DNA from: Kribbella sp. NBC_01245 | GTDB taxonomy: Bacteria > Actinomycetota > Actinomycetes > Propionibacteriales > Kribbellaceae | Length of the DNA stretch: 64,000 nt | Assembly: GCF_036226525.1 (NCBI RefSeq) | Contig: NZ_CP108487.1 | Coordinates: forward strand, 5,518,001-5,582,000 | Direction of reading: 5' to 3' | Part shown: positions 49,600 to 58,064 of the stretch, one piece after another | Layout: each line of letters opens with the position of its first letter | Position numbering within the stretch: the first letter of the stretch is position 1 | Program-made: the position numbers and the translations under genes | The notes under the pieces: generated by a model | Seen by the model: the letters and a program-made list of their open reading frames with translations, nothing else | Databases searched by the model: none | Told to the model about the DNA's origin: nothing

Positions 49600-50043
49600 C
49601 TAACGCCGGTGGAAGACCGTCACCGAGTTGGAGCCATAACCGACGCCGTAGATGCCGTCCTGGACGTTGATGGCCTCGAGGCCCGCTGTGCCTATCGCCC
49701 AACTGCCGTAGACAGTCCCCTTCGCGCCCCCGCCCTTGTAGAGAGTCAGGGTGGTGACGTACTGATTGCCCTGCCGGTCCCAGCCGCGGGCGTGGACGGC
49801 GGCCTGGTACCGGTCGGTCTTGACGTCGGTCAACGTGACCGACATGAAGTAGATCTGCCTGGCGGCGTCGTATCGGCCGATGATCTTGGCGTACGAACCG
49901 GAGACGTTTCCTCGGTAGCTGGTGTCCGCGTAGAAGTAGCCGTTCTTCCAGTAGGCGTAGGCATTGGCCGCGGGAACGTTGACGATCCCGATCCCGGCGA
50001 CTGCAGCGAGCATGGCGGCTGCAGAGATCAGCTTGCGCTTCAT
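49600..50043 (-). CDS. secreted protein with Tyr/Gly-rich beta-sheet domain
   Basis: The 147-residue protein has a Sec signal (MKRKLISAAAMLAAVAGIG to about ANA at 28). The mature domain has regular alternation (YWKNGYFYADTSYRGNVSGSYAKIIGRYDAARQIYFMSVTLTDV) that predicts beta-strands, many aromatics and no Cys. The start is ATG 50043 with GGGGAG 8 bp upstream. No known family recognised. Confidence 0.75.
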   Translation of the reverse strand: MKRKLISAAAMLAAVAGIGIVNVPAANAYAYWKNGYFYADTSYRGNVSGSYAKIIGRYDAARQIYFMSVTLTDVKTDRYQAAVHARGWDRQGNQYVTTLTLYKGGGAKGTVYGSWAIGTAGLEAINVQDGIYGVGYGSNSVTVFHRR

Positions 50044-50415
50044 GAGCGTTCTCCCCAGAGTTGACTCGACTTTTCGTCCAGCCAACAGGCAAACCATCCG
50101 CTCCGGTATCGGCTGTCCGGTACCTGTCACCTGACGTGTTTGCACGCCTGCAAGGTGAACGTCGCCGGCAGGCGTTCGGGGCGACCGGCGAGGCGCCATT
50201 CGCCCGCCGAGTCCGTTCCACACCCCCGCAATCCGTTTTCCATTGCGGACAACGGCTTTGAAGCGGGTCTGCAGGTTCGTGCAGAGTCCTGGCAACCGAA
50301 CGGACCGGAACGTTACGTTCATCGCGCCCCGAGTACTCCGCGCGAATGGCCCAAAGGGGCATGCCTAGTTTCGAGATTTCTGCCCATGCGGAGACTCATC
50401 TAGCTGGAGGATTTT
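50044..50415. other. 372-bp region with a methyltransferase relic
   Basis: Apart from the relic at 50127-50213 (listed next), the stretch holds promoters for the two divergent secreted protein genes and no supported gene. The sequence is rather GC-poor toward 50380, and ATCTAGCTGGAGG at 50398 is the ribosome binding site of the plus-strand gene. Confidence 0.5.
50127..50213 (-). pseudogene. 3' relic of a methyltransferase gene
   Basis: The minus strand reads DSAGEWRLAGRPERLPATFT, then LQACKHVR and TGA. This matches residues near the C-terminus of the methyltransferase encoded at 47798-48625 (TDVGEWRLTDRPERLAASYT, then LQAVKPG). Upstream similarity is lost, so only about 28 codons remain of a second, related gene. 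Confidence 0.7.
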
Positions 50416-51045
50416 ATGTATCCCAGGCGAGTCGCCACCGCCTTGACCTTTGTTGCCGCACTTCTTTGCGGCACGGCAACAGCCGTGTCGCCTTCCGCAG
50501 CCTCAACGCAAAGCGATCCCGTCCACGTCAACAGTCTCCACGTCGAGTCCGAATCCACACTTCAATACCAGTCGACAATCGATCTGAAGTTCGATAAGCC
50601 CGTTTCCGCCGAACTCGCACGCACCTACGCGAAACGCCTGGCCAACCCGGTACAGCCGGTAAATTCACCCGCAATTGGTCCCGAGTACATCTCATGTGGA
50701 GGCTCCGGGAGATGGTCCGACACCAACGGCAGTCTGACCCTCCAGTACACCTGTTCCACTCGCGACAGCCTTGCGTGGAGTTACAGAATCTCCGCGGCAG
50801 TGCAGGCGATTATTGTCAGCAACGTCGCGGAGCGCGGCTTGAGTTGGTGGGTGAACGGGGTGGAGAAACCGAGGAATGCCCCTCACAACGTGCACAAGTC
50901 CTACTTGTTTCACGGCACCATGACTGGGGCAACACGCGGGACCCGGGTGGAATACCAGGATTACCTCTCCTTCCGCCACAACCTCGGCGGTGGCGGCACC
51001 GGCTCGATCACCTGGGCCGGCCGGGTCCACACACTGGCAGACTGA
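50416..51045 (+). CDS. secreted hypothetical protein
   Basis: This is a 209-residue protein with a Sec signal peptide (cleavage about residue 30, after SAAS). The mature part contains two Cys (ISCGGSG and QYTCSTRD) likely joined by a disulfide, and the segments SSLAWSYRISA-like, ISNVAERGLSWWVNG and YQDYLSFRHNLGGGGTGSITWAGRVHTLAD. It ends 5 bp before the next gene on the same strand. Function unknown; codon use is a little less GC-biased than the neighbours. Confidence 0.75.
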   Translation: MYPRRVATALTFVAALLCGTATAVSPSAASTQSDPVHVNSLHVESESTLQYQSTIDLKFDKPVSAELARTYAKRLANPVQPVNSPAIGPEYISCGGSGRWSDTNGSLTLQYTCSTRDSLAWSYRISAAVQAIIVSNVAERGLSWWVNGVEKPRNAPHNVHKSYLFHGTMTGATRGTRVEYQDYLSFRHNLGGGGTGSITWAGRVHTLAD

Positions 51046-51050
51046 TTCGC

Positions 51051-51428
51051 GTGAACTCAGTCGAAACCGCGCTGCGCCCGATCCTGCGGGATCTGCGGAG
51101 TACGGCCGGTATCACCGTGCACCTGTCGGATGGGCCCACAGACGACGACCCCAGATACGAATCGATGTGGCTTCTATCCACCGGTGACACGCGAACGGGT
51201 CTGCTCGCCCCCCTCGACATGGAGGAGCCCGAGCGGCTGGTGCACATCGCCGACCAGGTGCAGGAGTTCGTTCACGAGGAACTAGGACGGCTGGGCCTAC
51301 CTGCGACCTGGCCAGAATGCCCAGAGCATCCCGCGTCACATCCACTCACACCGACGTTGACGGAAAACGGCCCGTGCTGGCTGTGCCCGAAATCAGGCGC
51401 CGCCATCAGTCCCATCGGCGAGTTATAG
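51051..51428 (+). CDS. hypothetical protein with C-terminal Cys ribbon
   Basis: The 125-residue protein starts at GTG 51051. The first 90 residues are alpha/beta with no motif (MWLLSTGDTRTGLLAPLDM, then a helix HIADQVQEFVHEELGRLG). The C-terminus has WPECPEHPASHPLTP and CWLCPKSG, Cys/His pairs that suggest a zinc ribbon. It is 5 bp downstream of the secreted protein gene and its end overlaps the convergent membrane protein gene by 6 bp. Function unknown. Confidence 0.7.
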   Translation: MNSVETALRPILRDLRSTAGITVHLSDGPTDDDPRYESMWLLSTGDTRTGLLAPLDMEEPERLVHIADQVQEFVHEELGRLGLPATWPECPEHPASHPLTPTLTENGPCWLCPKSGAAISPIGEL

Positions 51429-52100
51429 CGGCTGCTGGGACGCCTCGTCGTCGTCCTGGGCCTCCGGAGGTGGGCCGCCGAGGATGCGGCGGTAGCCCCT
51501 GTGGGCGGGGAAGACGACGAGGCCGGCGTACAGGACGGCTGCCGCGGCGCTGATCAGGACCGTGGCGGCTCCACCGGCTCCGATGGTGTCGGCGAGCACC
51601 GCGCCGAGGCCGGCGGCGACGATGACGTTCACCGCGCCGGCGAAGACAAAGGCGCTCGCGAGGAAGTACGACGGCCCGCTGCGATTCACGCCCAGGTTGT
51701 ACGTACGTCGGATGCCCGCCGGATCATCCGTCCAGCCGGTCACCAGGTAGTCCTTGATCCACGGGTCGATCTCGACGTACGCCGCACGCAGCCGGTTCAT
51801 CCCGGCGACGAGCATCAGATCCTCCTGGCTGGCATTGCGCACGCGGAGCGCCGTCAGCGTGCCGGTGACCAGCACGGCGACGCCCAGCCATACCGCCAGG
51901 AGGCGGAACGAGTCGGTCATCCCCACGACCTGAACGGTGAGCGCGAGGACGACGAGCGACGCCGAGGCGAACGTGAACTGGGCGCTGATCCTGCCCATCA
52001 CCTCGGCCCAGGTCTGGCTCCGCGTCGCCAGCAGGCTCCAGTGCTCCGTGGCGAGCAGTTGCGCCCGCACCGCGAGGATCCTGGCCGGATCTTCCGTCAT
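51423..52100 (-). CDS. membrane protein with four transmembrane segments
   Basis: The protein has two pairs of hydrophobic segments: FTFASASLVVLALTVQVVG with LLAVWLGVAVLVTGTLTAL, and YFLASAFVFAGAVNVIVAAGLGAVLA with ATVLISAAAAVLYAGLVVFPA. A charged central domain (about 95-150) faces one side, and the N-terminal ILAVRAQLLATEHWSLLATRSQ is amphipathic. The start is ATG 52100; an ATG 27 bp upstream is also open. This pattern is seen in actinobacterial conflict- or stress-associated membrane hypotheticals. No known family identified. Confidence 0.75.
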   Translation of the reverse strand: MTEDPARILAVRAQLLATEHWSLLATRSQTWAEVMGRISAQFTFASASLVVLALTVQVVGMTDSFRLLAVWLGVAVLVTGTLTALRVRNASQEDLMLVAGMNRLRAAYVEIDPWIKDYLVTGWTDDPAGIRRTYNLGVNRSGPSYFLASAFVFAGAVNVIVAAGLGAVLADTIGAGGAATVLISAAAAVLYAGLVVFPAHRGYRRILGGPPPEAQDDDEASQQPL

Positions 52101-52154
52101 GCCGCCATCATCCACCTGCGGGCTCACCGGCGCGGGAGCCCACGGGGTGATGGG

Positions 52155-53117
52155 TTACTGGAAGGCAGTGGTCCAGATTCGGGCCTTGTAGAACTGGGCG
52201 CCGGTGCGGGTGCGGTCGGGGGAAGCGGAGAAGCGGACGGTCTTGTTCGCCCACACCTTCGGCTCGGTGTTGTCGCCGCGGATGGAGACGACCTCGCCGG
52301 AGGAGTGCTTCACGTACGACTTGACCCGGGTCTCGTTCGAGATCTTGCGCACCCGGAAGTTGCCGCCATCGGTGAGCAACTCCCAGACGCCCTTGGTCGC
52401 GGTCAGCAGCATCTTGTTCTTGTTGGTGTAGTCCGGCTGCAGGTCATGCCCGAGGTTGCCGCTGCCGAGACTGAGATGCACGCCGTACTTGAGCCGCGTG
52501 TTCCGCCCGCTGCCCATCACCGCGTAGTGGCTGACCCGGTTCTGCCCGACCACCCAGAGCAGCTCGTACGTCGGGTCCCACAGCACTCCGTGGGCGCCCG
52601 CGTAGCTGACGGTTTGCACGGCCTTGAGGCTGCCGAGGTTGGCGACAGAGCTTGGGGCGTACAGCGTCAACTTGCCGCCGCTGCTCGCGACGATGACCGA
52701 GCCGTTGCCGGGCACTCGCTCGATGGCGTGCGGGTTGCCGCCCGGCGACGCGCTCCACTTCAGGTCGTTGAGCTCGGTGTGCTTCTCGCCGGTGATGTCG
52801 ACGATGCCGGCCTTACCGCCCGAGGCCGCGACCAGTGCGATCCAGCCTTGCGCCTCGGTGTTGCGGACCTTGACGTCGGACAGGTTGCTCCAGCCACCAC
52901 CACCCGGGCTGAAGCTCCAGTGCACGTTGGCGTCCGAGAACGCGCTGTTCTTGGGGAATACCAGGACCTTGTTCTTCGTCTGCTCGGTGGTCGCGACGTA
53001 GTAGTTGGCCGCCGCGGCGCCGATACCTTCAGGTGTGGCGCCGGCGATTTCGGTACCGAGCAGTGGCCCGGCAACCGCGCCCGCAGCCAGGGTGCGCAGA
53101 AACGTCCTGCGTTCCAT
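52155..53117 (-). CDS. secreted DUF6528-type beta-propeller protein (Tat signal)
   Basis: The 320-residue protein starts MERRTFLRTLAAGAVAG, a twin-arginine signal (RRTFLR). The mature part has repeated strands such as VLVFPKNSAFSDANVHWSFSPGGGGW, WIALVAASGGKAGIVDI, GSVIVASSGGKLTLY, AGAHGVLWDPTYELLWVVGQNRVSHY, typical of a propeller. It matches DUF6528-like secreted proteins. The start is ATG 53117 with GAGGAGGAG upstream. Function unknown. Confidence 0.82.
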   Translation of the reverse strand: MERRTFLRTLAAGAVAGPLLGTEIAGATPEGIGAAAANYYVATTEQTKNKVLVFPKNSAFSDANVHWSFSPGGGGWSNLSDVKVRNTEAQGWIALVAASGGKAGIVDITGEKHTELNDLKWSASPGGNPHAIERVPGNGSVIVASSGGKLTLYAPSSVANLGSLKAVQTVSYAGAHGVLWDPTYELLWVVGQNRVSHYAVMGSGRNTRLKYGVHLSLGSGNLGHDLQPDYTNKNKMLLTATKGVWELLTDGGNFRVRKISNETRVKSYVKHSSGEVVSIRGDNTEPKVWANKTVRFSASPDRTRTGAQFYKARIWTTAFQ

Positions 53118-53289
53118 CGAGTGACTCCTCCTCATGTCGGTGGACCCCGTCGACAGCGTAGGACGCAACGAGTCCCCCAGAAGTTGCAGCGGGTTCCCTT
53201 AGGGGTTGCGTCGGGGTAGGTGAAAGTCCACCGCGGATCGAGGTGTCAGCGCGACTGTCCGTGGTCGAGCCCGCTGGTGCACTGAAGCC

Positions 53290-54474
53290 ATGACTACTTC
53301 CGGACTCGCGCCACGGTTGCGCATTCACGATGTCGACGCCTTGCGCGGGTTCGCGCTGCTCGGCATCCTCCTGGTCAACATCACGTTCGCGGCCTCGGGT
53401 TATCCGATCCACGTGATCGAGGATCCGTCGTACGACTCGGGGCTGGACCACGTGGTGCGCTGGCTCAGCAGCACGTTCGTGGACATGAAGTTCTACCTCT
53501 TGTTCTCGTTCCTGTTCGGCTACAGCTTCCAGCTCCAGTTGGAGGCGGCCCAACGGGCGGGCGCCGCGTTCAAGCCGCGGATGCTGCGCCGACTCGGCGG
53601 GCTGTTCGTGATCGGCTGGCTGCACATGGTCTTCCTGATCACCGGTGACATCCTCACCGTCTACGCGCTGATCGGCCTTATTTTGCTGGCGATGCATAAG
53701 GTCAAGGACAAGACCGCGTTATACGTTGCCCTTGGCATCTATGTCTGGCTGCTGTTCGCGATGGGCTCGACCGGGCTGTTCATGGACACCTCGGCCATGT
53801 TCGATCCGGCCGCCTCGCTGGTCGCAGCCCAGGAGACCACGGCGAACCTCGGTGGCAGCTTCGGCGATGTGATCGGTGAGCACCTGAAGGCGCTGCCGCT
53901 CTACGGGCTTTCCCAGGTCACGCTGCAGGGTCCGACCACGCTGGCCGCGCTGCTGATCGGTATGGTCGCCGGACGTCGCCGCCTGCTGTCGAACGTCACC
54001 GGCCAGGAGCCCGTACTGCGGAAGATCCAGCTGATCGGCTTCCCCGTCGGCATCCTCGGCGGCGCGATCTACGCCTCCAGCGGCGGCAACGGCGACGTCC
54101 TCGGCGTACTCGCCAGCGTGATGACCGCACCCCTCCTGGCCGCGGCGTACGTCGCGACGATGCTCCGGTTCTTCCACAGCGACCGCGGCACGAGCCTCGG
54201 TAAGGCGCTGGCCCCGGCCGGCCGGATGGCGCTGTCGAACTACATCGGCCAGTCGGTCGCCACGCTGCTCATCTTCACCGGTGTCGGCTTCGGCCTCGTC
54301 GGCCAGGTCTCGCCGCTGGAGATGGTCGTGATCGCCTTCGCGATCTTCGGGGCGCAGATGGTGCTCAGCCGGATCTGGCTGAACCAGTACACCTACGGCC
54401 CGGTCGAAGGCGTGCTGCGCGGCATCACCAATGGCACTCGCCCCACTTGGCGTAAGGGCGTCACCACCAGCTGA
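53290..54474 (+). CDS. DUF418 family membrane protein
   Basis: The 394-residue protein has around ten transmembrane helices and the family hallmark near the N-terminus (RIHDVDALRGFALLGILLVNI). The C-terminal DUF418 domain has APAGRMALSNYIGQSVATLLIF and VLSRIWLNQYTYGPVEGVLR. DUF418 proteins (YeiB-like) are uncharacterised. It stands alone, with a terminator after its stop. Confidence 0.9.
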   Translation: MTTSGLAPRLRIHDVDALRGFALLGILLVNITFAASGYPIHVIEDPSYDSGLDHVVRWLSSTFVDMKFYLLFSFLFGYSFQLQLEAAQRAGAAFKPRMLRRLGGLFVIGWLHMVFLITGDILTVYALIGLILLAMHKVKDKTALYVALGIYVWLLFAMGSTGLFMDTSAMFDPAASLVAAQETTANLGGSFGDVIGEHLKALPLYGLSQVTLQGPTTLAALLIGMVAGRRRLLSNVTGQEPVLRKIQLIGFPVGILGGAIYASSGGNGDVLGVLASVMTAPLLAAAYVATMLRFFHSDRGTSLGKALAPAGRMALSNYIGQSVATLLIFTGVGFGLVGQVSPLEMVVIAFAIFGAQMVLSRIWLNQYTYGPVEGVLRGITNGTRPTWRKGVTTS

Positions 54475-54484
54475 ACCAGCGGAG

Positions 54485-54515
54485 TGCGGCCCGGGATCTC
54501 TGATTCCGGGCCGTC
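54485..54515. terminator. terminator hairpin after the DUF418 gene
   Basis: CGGCCCGG (54487-54494) pairs with CCGGGCCG (54506-54513) around an 11-nt loop, with TGCGG/CCGCA partly extending it. It lies between two convergent genes. Confidence 0.75.
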
Positions 54516-54540
54516 CGCATGTTCAGTCCCAGGCTGACGT

Positions 54541-55218
54541 TCAATCCCAGGCCGGTGCGAGTTGCTCTACCGAGTAGGAGATCTTGCTGGTGACACCGCG
54601 CGGATCCGTCAGCTCGACCCGCCAGCCGTCTGCGAACTGGTCCACACCCGCGATCATCGGGATGGTCCCGCTCAACAGCACAGTGCCGGGCTTGAGCTGA
54701 TCCCCCAACTCCTTCACCCAGTACGACGGGGGCAGCAACTGGGCGAGCGTCCCGTCCTGGATGAGCTGCTCGTCCTCCCCGTGCCTAACCCACGCCTTAA
54801 GCGTGAACTCGTCCAACTCGTGCTCGACCTCACTCAACCGCCAAGCGACATCCCCAACCACATCGGGCGCCGACTGCTTACTCCAGGCGACCCCGTGAAC
54901 CTCGAGCGCCCGGTCAGTGTGGTCGCACGCCACGGTCAGCAGTAGATCGTCCGGCCCGTCCCCAACGACTAGCGCCCACTCGGCCTCGCCAGACGTCCTA
55001 CCGTGCGGAACCTGGACCACCTCCGGCCTACTCACCAGAGTCGCCGACAGCGGGTAGAGCGTCGGAATACGGCTCGGAGCCGGTACGCCGAGGTCAGCCA
55101 ACTCGTCCACATGGTGCTGGACTTGAGCGGTATCACGCCCCGCGTAGCCCGCGTTGAGCGCGTACCGGACCGGGATCTCCCGCTCACCACCACCGGCCAG
55201 CCGGAATTTCAGCATCAT
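54541..55218 (-). CDS. DUF2848 family protein
   Basis: The 225-residue protein starts MMLKFRLAGGGEREIPVRYALNAGYAGRD, with VPHGRTSGEAEWALVVGDG, TVACDHTDRALE and TVLLSGTIPMIAGV. DUF2848 is related to the fumarylacetoacetate hydrolase fold, which suggests a hydrolase or isomerase of small acids. It is divergent from the MHS-type transporter and shares the TGTATACA operator with it. Confidence 0.85.
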   Translation of the reverse strand: MMLKFRLAGGGEREIPVRYALNAGYAGRDTAQVQHHVDELADLGVPAPSRIPTLYPLSATLVSRPEVVQVPHGRTSGEAEWALVVGDGPDDLLLTVACDHTDRALEVHGVAWSKQSAPDVVGDVAWRLSEVEHELDEFTLKAWVRHGEDEQLIQDGTLAQLLPPSYWVKELGDQLKPGTVLLSGTIPMIAGVDQFADGWRVELTDPRGVTSKISYSVEQLAPAWD

Positions 55219-55243
55219 CGAGATTTTCCTCTGATCGCTTGCG

Positions 55244-55269
55244 CATACAGGTTGTATACATTAAGTATG
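55244..55269. promoter_or_regulatory. TGTATACA operator 1
   Basis: CATAC-N4-TGTATACA-N4-GTATG is a perfectly symmetric 26-bp site: arms CATAC (55244-55248) and GTATG (55265-55269), core 55253-55260. It lies between the divergent DUF2848 and transporter genes. The core is typical of FadR-subfamily GntR operators, and the GntR gene of this cluster is the likely ligand. Confidence 0.75.
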
Positions 55270-55297
55270 GACCATCCGCTGCAAGGAGGTCCACCCC

Positions 55298-56611
55298 ATG
55301 TCCACCGCCACCACAGAGCGCCGGAGTCTCTATAAAGCGTTCGCCGCGAGCCTCTCCGGCACCTCGCTGGAGTGGTACGACTTCGCCGTCTACAGCTCCG
55401 CCGCCGCCCTGGTCTTCGGCGACCTCTTCTTCCCGACCAGCGACCCGCTGACCGGCACCCTGCAGGCGTTCGCGACGTACGCCGTGGGGTACGTCGCGCG
55501 GCCGCTCGGCGGGATCGTCTTCGGCCGGCTCGGCGACGTCATCGGCCGGAAGAAGGTGCTGGTGGCGACGTTGTTGCTGATCGGCATCGCGACCTTCTTC
55601 ATCGGCCTGCTACCGACACACGCGCAGGCTGGAGCGATCGCGCCCGCCCTGCTGGTCTTCCTCCGCTTCGTGCAAGGCGTCGGCGTCGGCGGCGAGTGGG
55701 GTGGCGCCGTACTGCTGAGCAGCGAGTTCAGCAAGCCCGGCGAGCGCGGTTTCTGGGCCTCCGCGGCGCAAGTCGGCCCGCCACTCGGCACGCTGATGGC
55801 GAACGGCGTCCTCGCCGTACTCGCCGGGGCCCTCTCGGAAGAGGCGTTCCTGAGTTGGGGTTGGCGCGTCGCATTCCTGCTTTCCGCCGTACTCGTCGCG
55901 TTCGGGTTGTTCATCCGCGCCCGCCTCGAGGAGACGCCCGTCTTCCGTGAGCTCGAGGCGCGGGGCGATCGGCCGACGGCGCCCGTCACCGAGGTGCTGC
56001 GCACGCAGACCCGGCCGTTGATCGCGGCCATCCTGGCTCGGGTCGGACCAGACGTGCTCTACGCGATGTTCGCCGTCTTCGTCCTCACCTACGCCACCAA
56101 GGAACTCGGCATGACGCGCGGTCAGGCCGTCACCGCCGTACTGGTCGGATCCGCCTTCCAGGTCGGCCTGATCCCGTTGGCCGGATGGCTTTCCGACAAG
56201 TACGGCCGGCGCCTGGTCTACGGCATCGGCGCGGTCGGCGGCGCGATCTGGAGCGTGGTGTTCTTCGCGATGGCCTCGTCCCTGGCGACGGTACTGCCTG
56301 GGGTCGTGGTCGGGTTGTTCTTCCACTCACTGATGTACGGCCCGCAGGCGGCGTTCGTCTCGGAGCAGTTCACGGCCCGCCTTCGGTACACCGGCAGCTC
56401 GCTCGGCTACACGTTCGCGGGGATCATCGGTGGCGCCATCGCACCGCTGGCCTTCACGTATCTGCTGGCGAAGACCGGCACCGGGTACGTCATCGCGGCG
56501 TACATCATCGTGGCGTGCGCGATCACGCTCGTTGGGCTGGCGCTCGGCCGGGCCGTCGTGGACGACGTGGACGAGATCCCAGCAACCGAAGGGGTTGTCA
56601 GCCCTGCATGA
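55298..56611 (+). CDS. MHS-family MFS transporter (shikimate/dicarboxylate/proline type)
   Basis: The 437-residue protein has 12 transmembrane helices with the MHS signature: LSGTSLEWYDFAVYSSAAALVF, VGYVARPLGGIVFGRLGDVIGRKKVLV, FLRFVQGVGVGGEWGGAVLLSSEF and LAGWLSDKYGRRLVYGIG. It is a proton symporter for small organic acids or betaines. RBS AAGGAGG precedes ATG 55298. Its stop overlaps the convergent GntR gene by 14 bp. Confidence 0.92.
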   Translation: MSTATTERRSLYKAFAASLSGTSLEWYDFAVYSSAAALVFGDLFFPTSDPLTGTLQAFATYAVGYVARPLGGIVFGRLGDVIGRKKVLVATLLLIGIATFFIGLLPTHAQAGAIAPALLVFLRFVQGVGVGGEWGGAVLLSSEFSKPGERGFWASAAQVGPPLGTLMANGVLAVLAGALSEEAFLSWGWRVAFLLSAVLVAFGLFIRARLEETPVFRELEARGDRPTAPVTEVLRTQTRPLIAAILARVGPDVLYAMFAVFVLTYATKELGMTRGQAVTAVLVGSAFQVGLIPLAGWLSDKYGRRLVYGIGAVGGAIWSVVFFAMASSLATVLPGVVVGLFFHSLMYGPQAAFVSEQFTARLRYTGSSLGYTFAGIIGGAIAPLAFTYLLAKTGTGYVIAAYIIVACAITLVGLALGRAVVDDVDEIPATEGVVSPA

Positions 56612-57236
56612 GGACGGCGGCCGTGGTGTTGAGGTGGCGCAGGATGGTCGCCTCGGCCTCGTCCGGGTCCTTCCTGGCCAGCGCGTCGACGATCGCCTGA
56701 TGCTCGGCGAGGACCTCCGCACGCCGGTTGCTGCTGCGCTCCAAGGCGGCAACGCCGAGCAGGACATGTCGCGCGCGCAAGCTCTGGTAGAGCCGATCGA
56801 GCACCGAGTTGTCCGCACTCGCGACGAGCAACGCGTGGAACTGGCTGTCCAGCTCGATGAACTCCTTGGCCTCGGCGACATCGCTGATGGCCCGCTGCAT
56901 CCGGAGCAGCGCGTTCATCTCCTCGACCGGCGCGTTGTCCGTGGCCAGGCAGGCGGTCGCGGCCCAGCACTCGATCACCCCGCGCGCCTGCATCATCTCG
57001 GCGATCTCGCGGCCCGGCAGGGTCGGCACGAGCGCGCCGCGATTCGGCACCAACTGCACCAGGCCCTCGGCGGCGAGCATCAGCAGCGCCTCGCGCACCG
57101 GCGTCCGGGATACCCCGATCTCGGTCGCGAGCGCCTGCTCGTTGATGAACGTCCCAAGCACTGCCGGGTCGCTGAGCACGGTCTCCCGCAAGTAAGCGAG
57201 CGCCCGATCCCGACCCGAATCCCCACCTGATCGCAT
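56598..57236 (-). CDS. GntR-family (FCD domain) regulator
   Basis: The protein has an N-terminal winged helix (NEQALATEIGVSRTPVREALLMLAAEGLVQLVPNRGALVPTL) and a C-terminal all-helical FCD domain (AKEFIELDSQFHALLVASADNSVLDRLYQSL) that binds a small acid as effector. The start is taken as ATG 57236; a TTG at 57242 is also open. No ribosome binding site is seen, so it may be leaderless. The operator overlaps this start, which implies autoregulation. Confidence 0.9.
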   Translation of the reverse strand: MRSGGDSGRDRALAYLRETVLSDPAVLGTFINEQALATEIGVSRTPVREALLMLAAEGLVQLVPNRGALVPTLPGREIAEMMQARGVIECWAATACLATDNAPVEEMNALLRMQRAISDVAEAKEFIELDSQFHALLVASADNSVLDRLYQSLRARHVLLGVAALERSSNRRAEVLAEHQAIVDALARKDPDEAEATILRHLNTTAAVLMQG

Positions 57237-57250
57237 ACCCAATGTATACA
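57234..57250. promoter_or_regulatory. TGTATACA operator 2
   Basis: CATAC (57234-57238), 4 bp, TGTATACA (57243-57250). The right outer arm is not conserved (AAGGA). It lies between the divergent GntR and nitrilase genes and overlaps the start codon of the GntR gene. It shares CATAC-N4-TGTATACA with operator 1. Confidence 0.7.
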
Positions 57251-57265
57251 GCCCAAGGAGGCTTA

Positions 57266-58054
57266 ATGACGACTCTGCGCGTGGCCGCCGCCCAGCTCAA
57301 CGCGGGACCCGATCCCATCGCGAACCTGGCCCTCACAACCGACGCCGTACGACGCGCAGCCGACGCCGGCGCGGAACTGGTCGCGTTACCCGAAGCGACC
57401 ATGGCCGCCTTCGGCACCGACCTGCGGGCCATCGCCGAACCACTCGACGGGCCATTCGCGACGGGCCTGCGCAAGGTCGCGGCAGACGTCGGGATCGTCG
57501 TGGTGGCGGGCCTCTTCGAACCCGCGGAAGACGGTCGGGTGCACAACACGCTGCTCGCGACGGGCCCCGGGGTCGAGGCGTCGTACCGGAAGATCCACTT
57601 GTACGACGCCTTCGGATCGCGCGAGTCGGAGCTGGTCGCGCCGGGGTCGGAGGTGGTGACTTTCGAACTGCCTCGAGTGAAGGACAGCCTGACGGTCGGA
57701 CTAGCGACGTGTTTCGATCTGCGATTCGCCGGGCTCTTCACCGAACTCGGCCAGGCCGGGTCGGACCTCATCGTCGTACCGGCGTCGTGGGGAGCGGGAC
57801 CCGGCAAAGAGGAGCAGTGGGACTTGCTGACCAGGGCCCGGGCGTCAGATGCGCAGGCCTGGTTGCTGGCGTGCGATCAGGCTTTCGCTACGCCGGTCGG
57901 TACGGATCCACTCGGGATCGGACGGAGTGTGCTGGCCGATCCGGCCGGCCGAGTGCGCGCCCGGCTTGGTGCGGAGGCCGGTCTCCTCGTCGGTGCCGTC
58001 GACACCGACGAGGTGACGGCCATTCGTGCCCGCGTTCCGGTCATCATGCGCTGA
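57266..58054 (+). CDS. carbon-nitrogen hydrolase (nitrilase superfamily)
   Basis: The 262-residue protein has the nitrilase triad: Glu in ELVALPEATMAAF, Lys in ASYRKIHLYDAFG and Cys in VGLATCFDLRF. It is an amidase of the deaminated-glutathione or omega-amidase group rather than a true nitrilase. The start is ATG 57266, preceded by AAGGAGG; the frame is open 8 codons earlier. It is divergent from gntR, so it likely belongs to the same regulon as the transporter and DUF2848. Confidence 0.92.
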   Translation: MTTLRVAAAQLNAGPDPIANLALTTDAVRRAADAGAELVALPEATMAAFGTDLRAIAEPLDGPFATGLRKVAADVGIVVVAGLFEPAEDGRVHNTLLATGPGVEASYRKIHLYDAFGSRESELVAPGSEVVTFELPRVKDSLTVGLATCFDLRFAGLFTELGQAGSDLIVVPASWGAGPGKEEQWDLLTRARASDAQAWLLACDQAFATPVGTDPLGIGRSVLADPAGRVRARLGAEAGLLVGAVDTDEVTAIRARVPVIMR

Positions 58055-58064
58055 GCCTTTCGGG

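Noticed and set aside
48626..50362. Upstream extension of the methyltransferase frame through the sigma gene
   Set aside because: The frame is open by chance across the ECF41 gene. The methyltransferase domain begins at GTG 48625.
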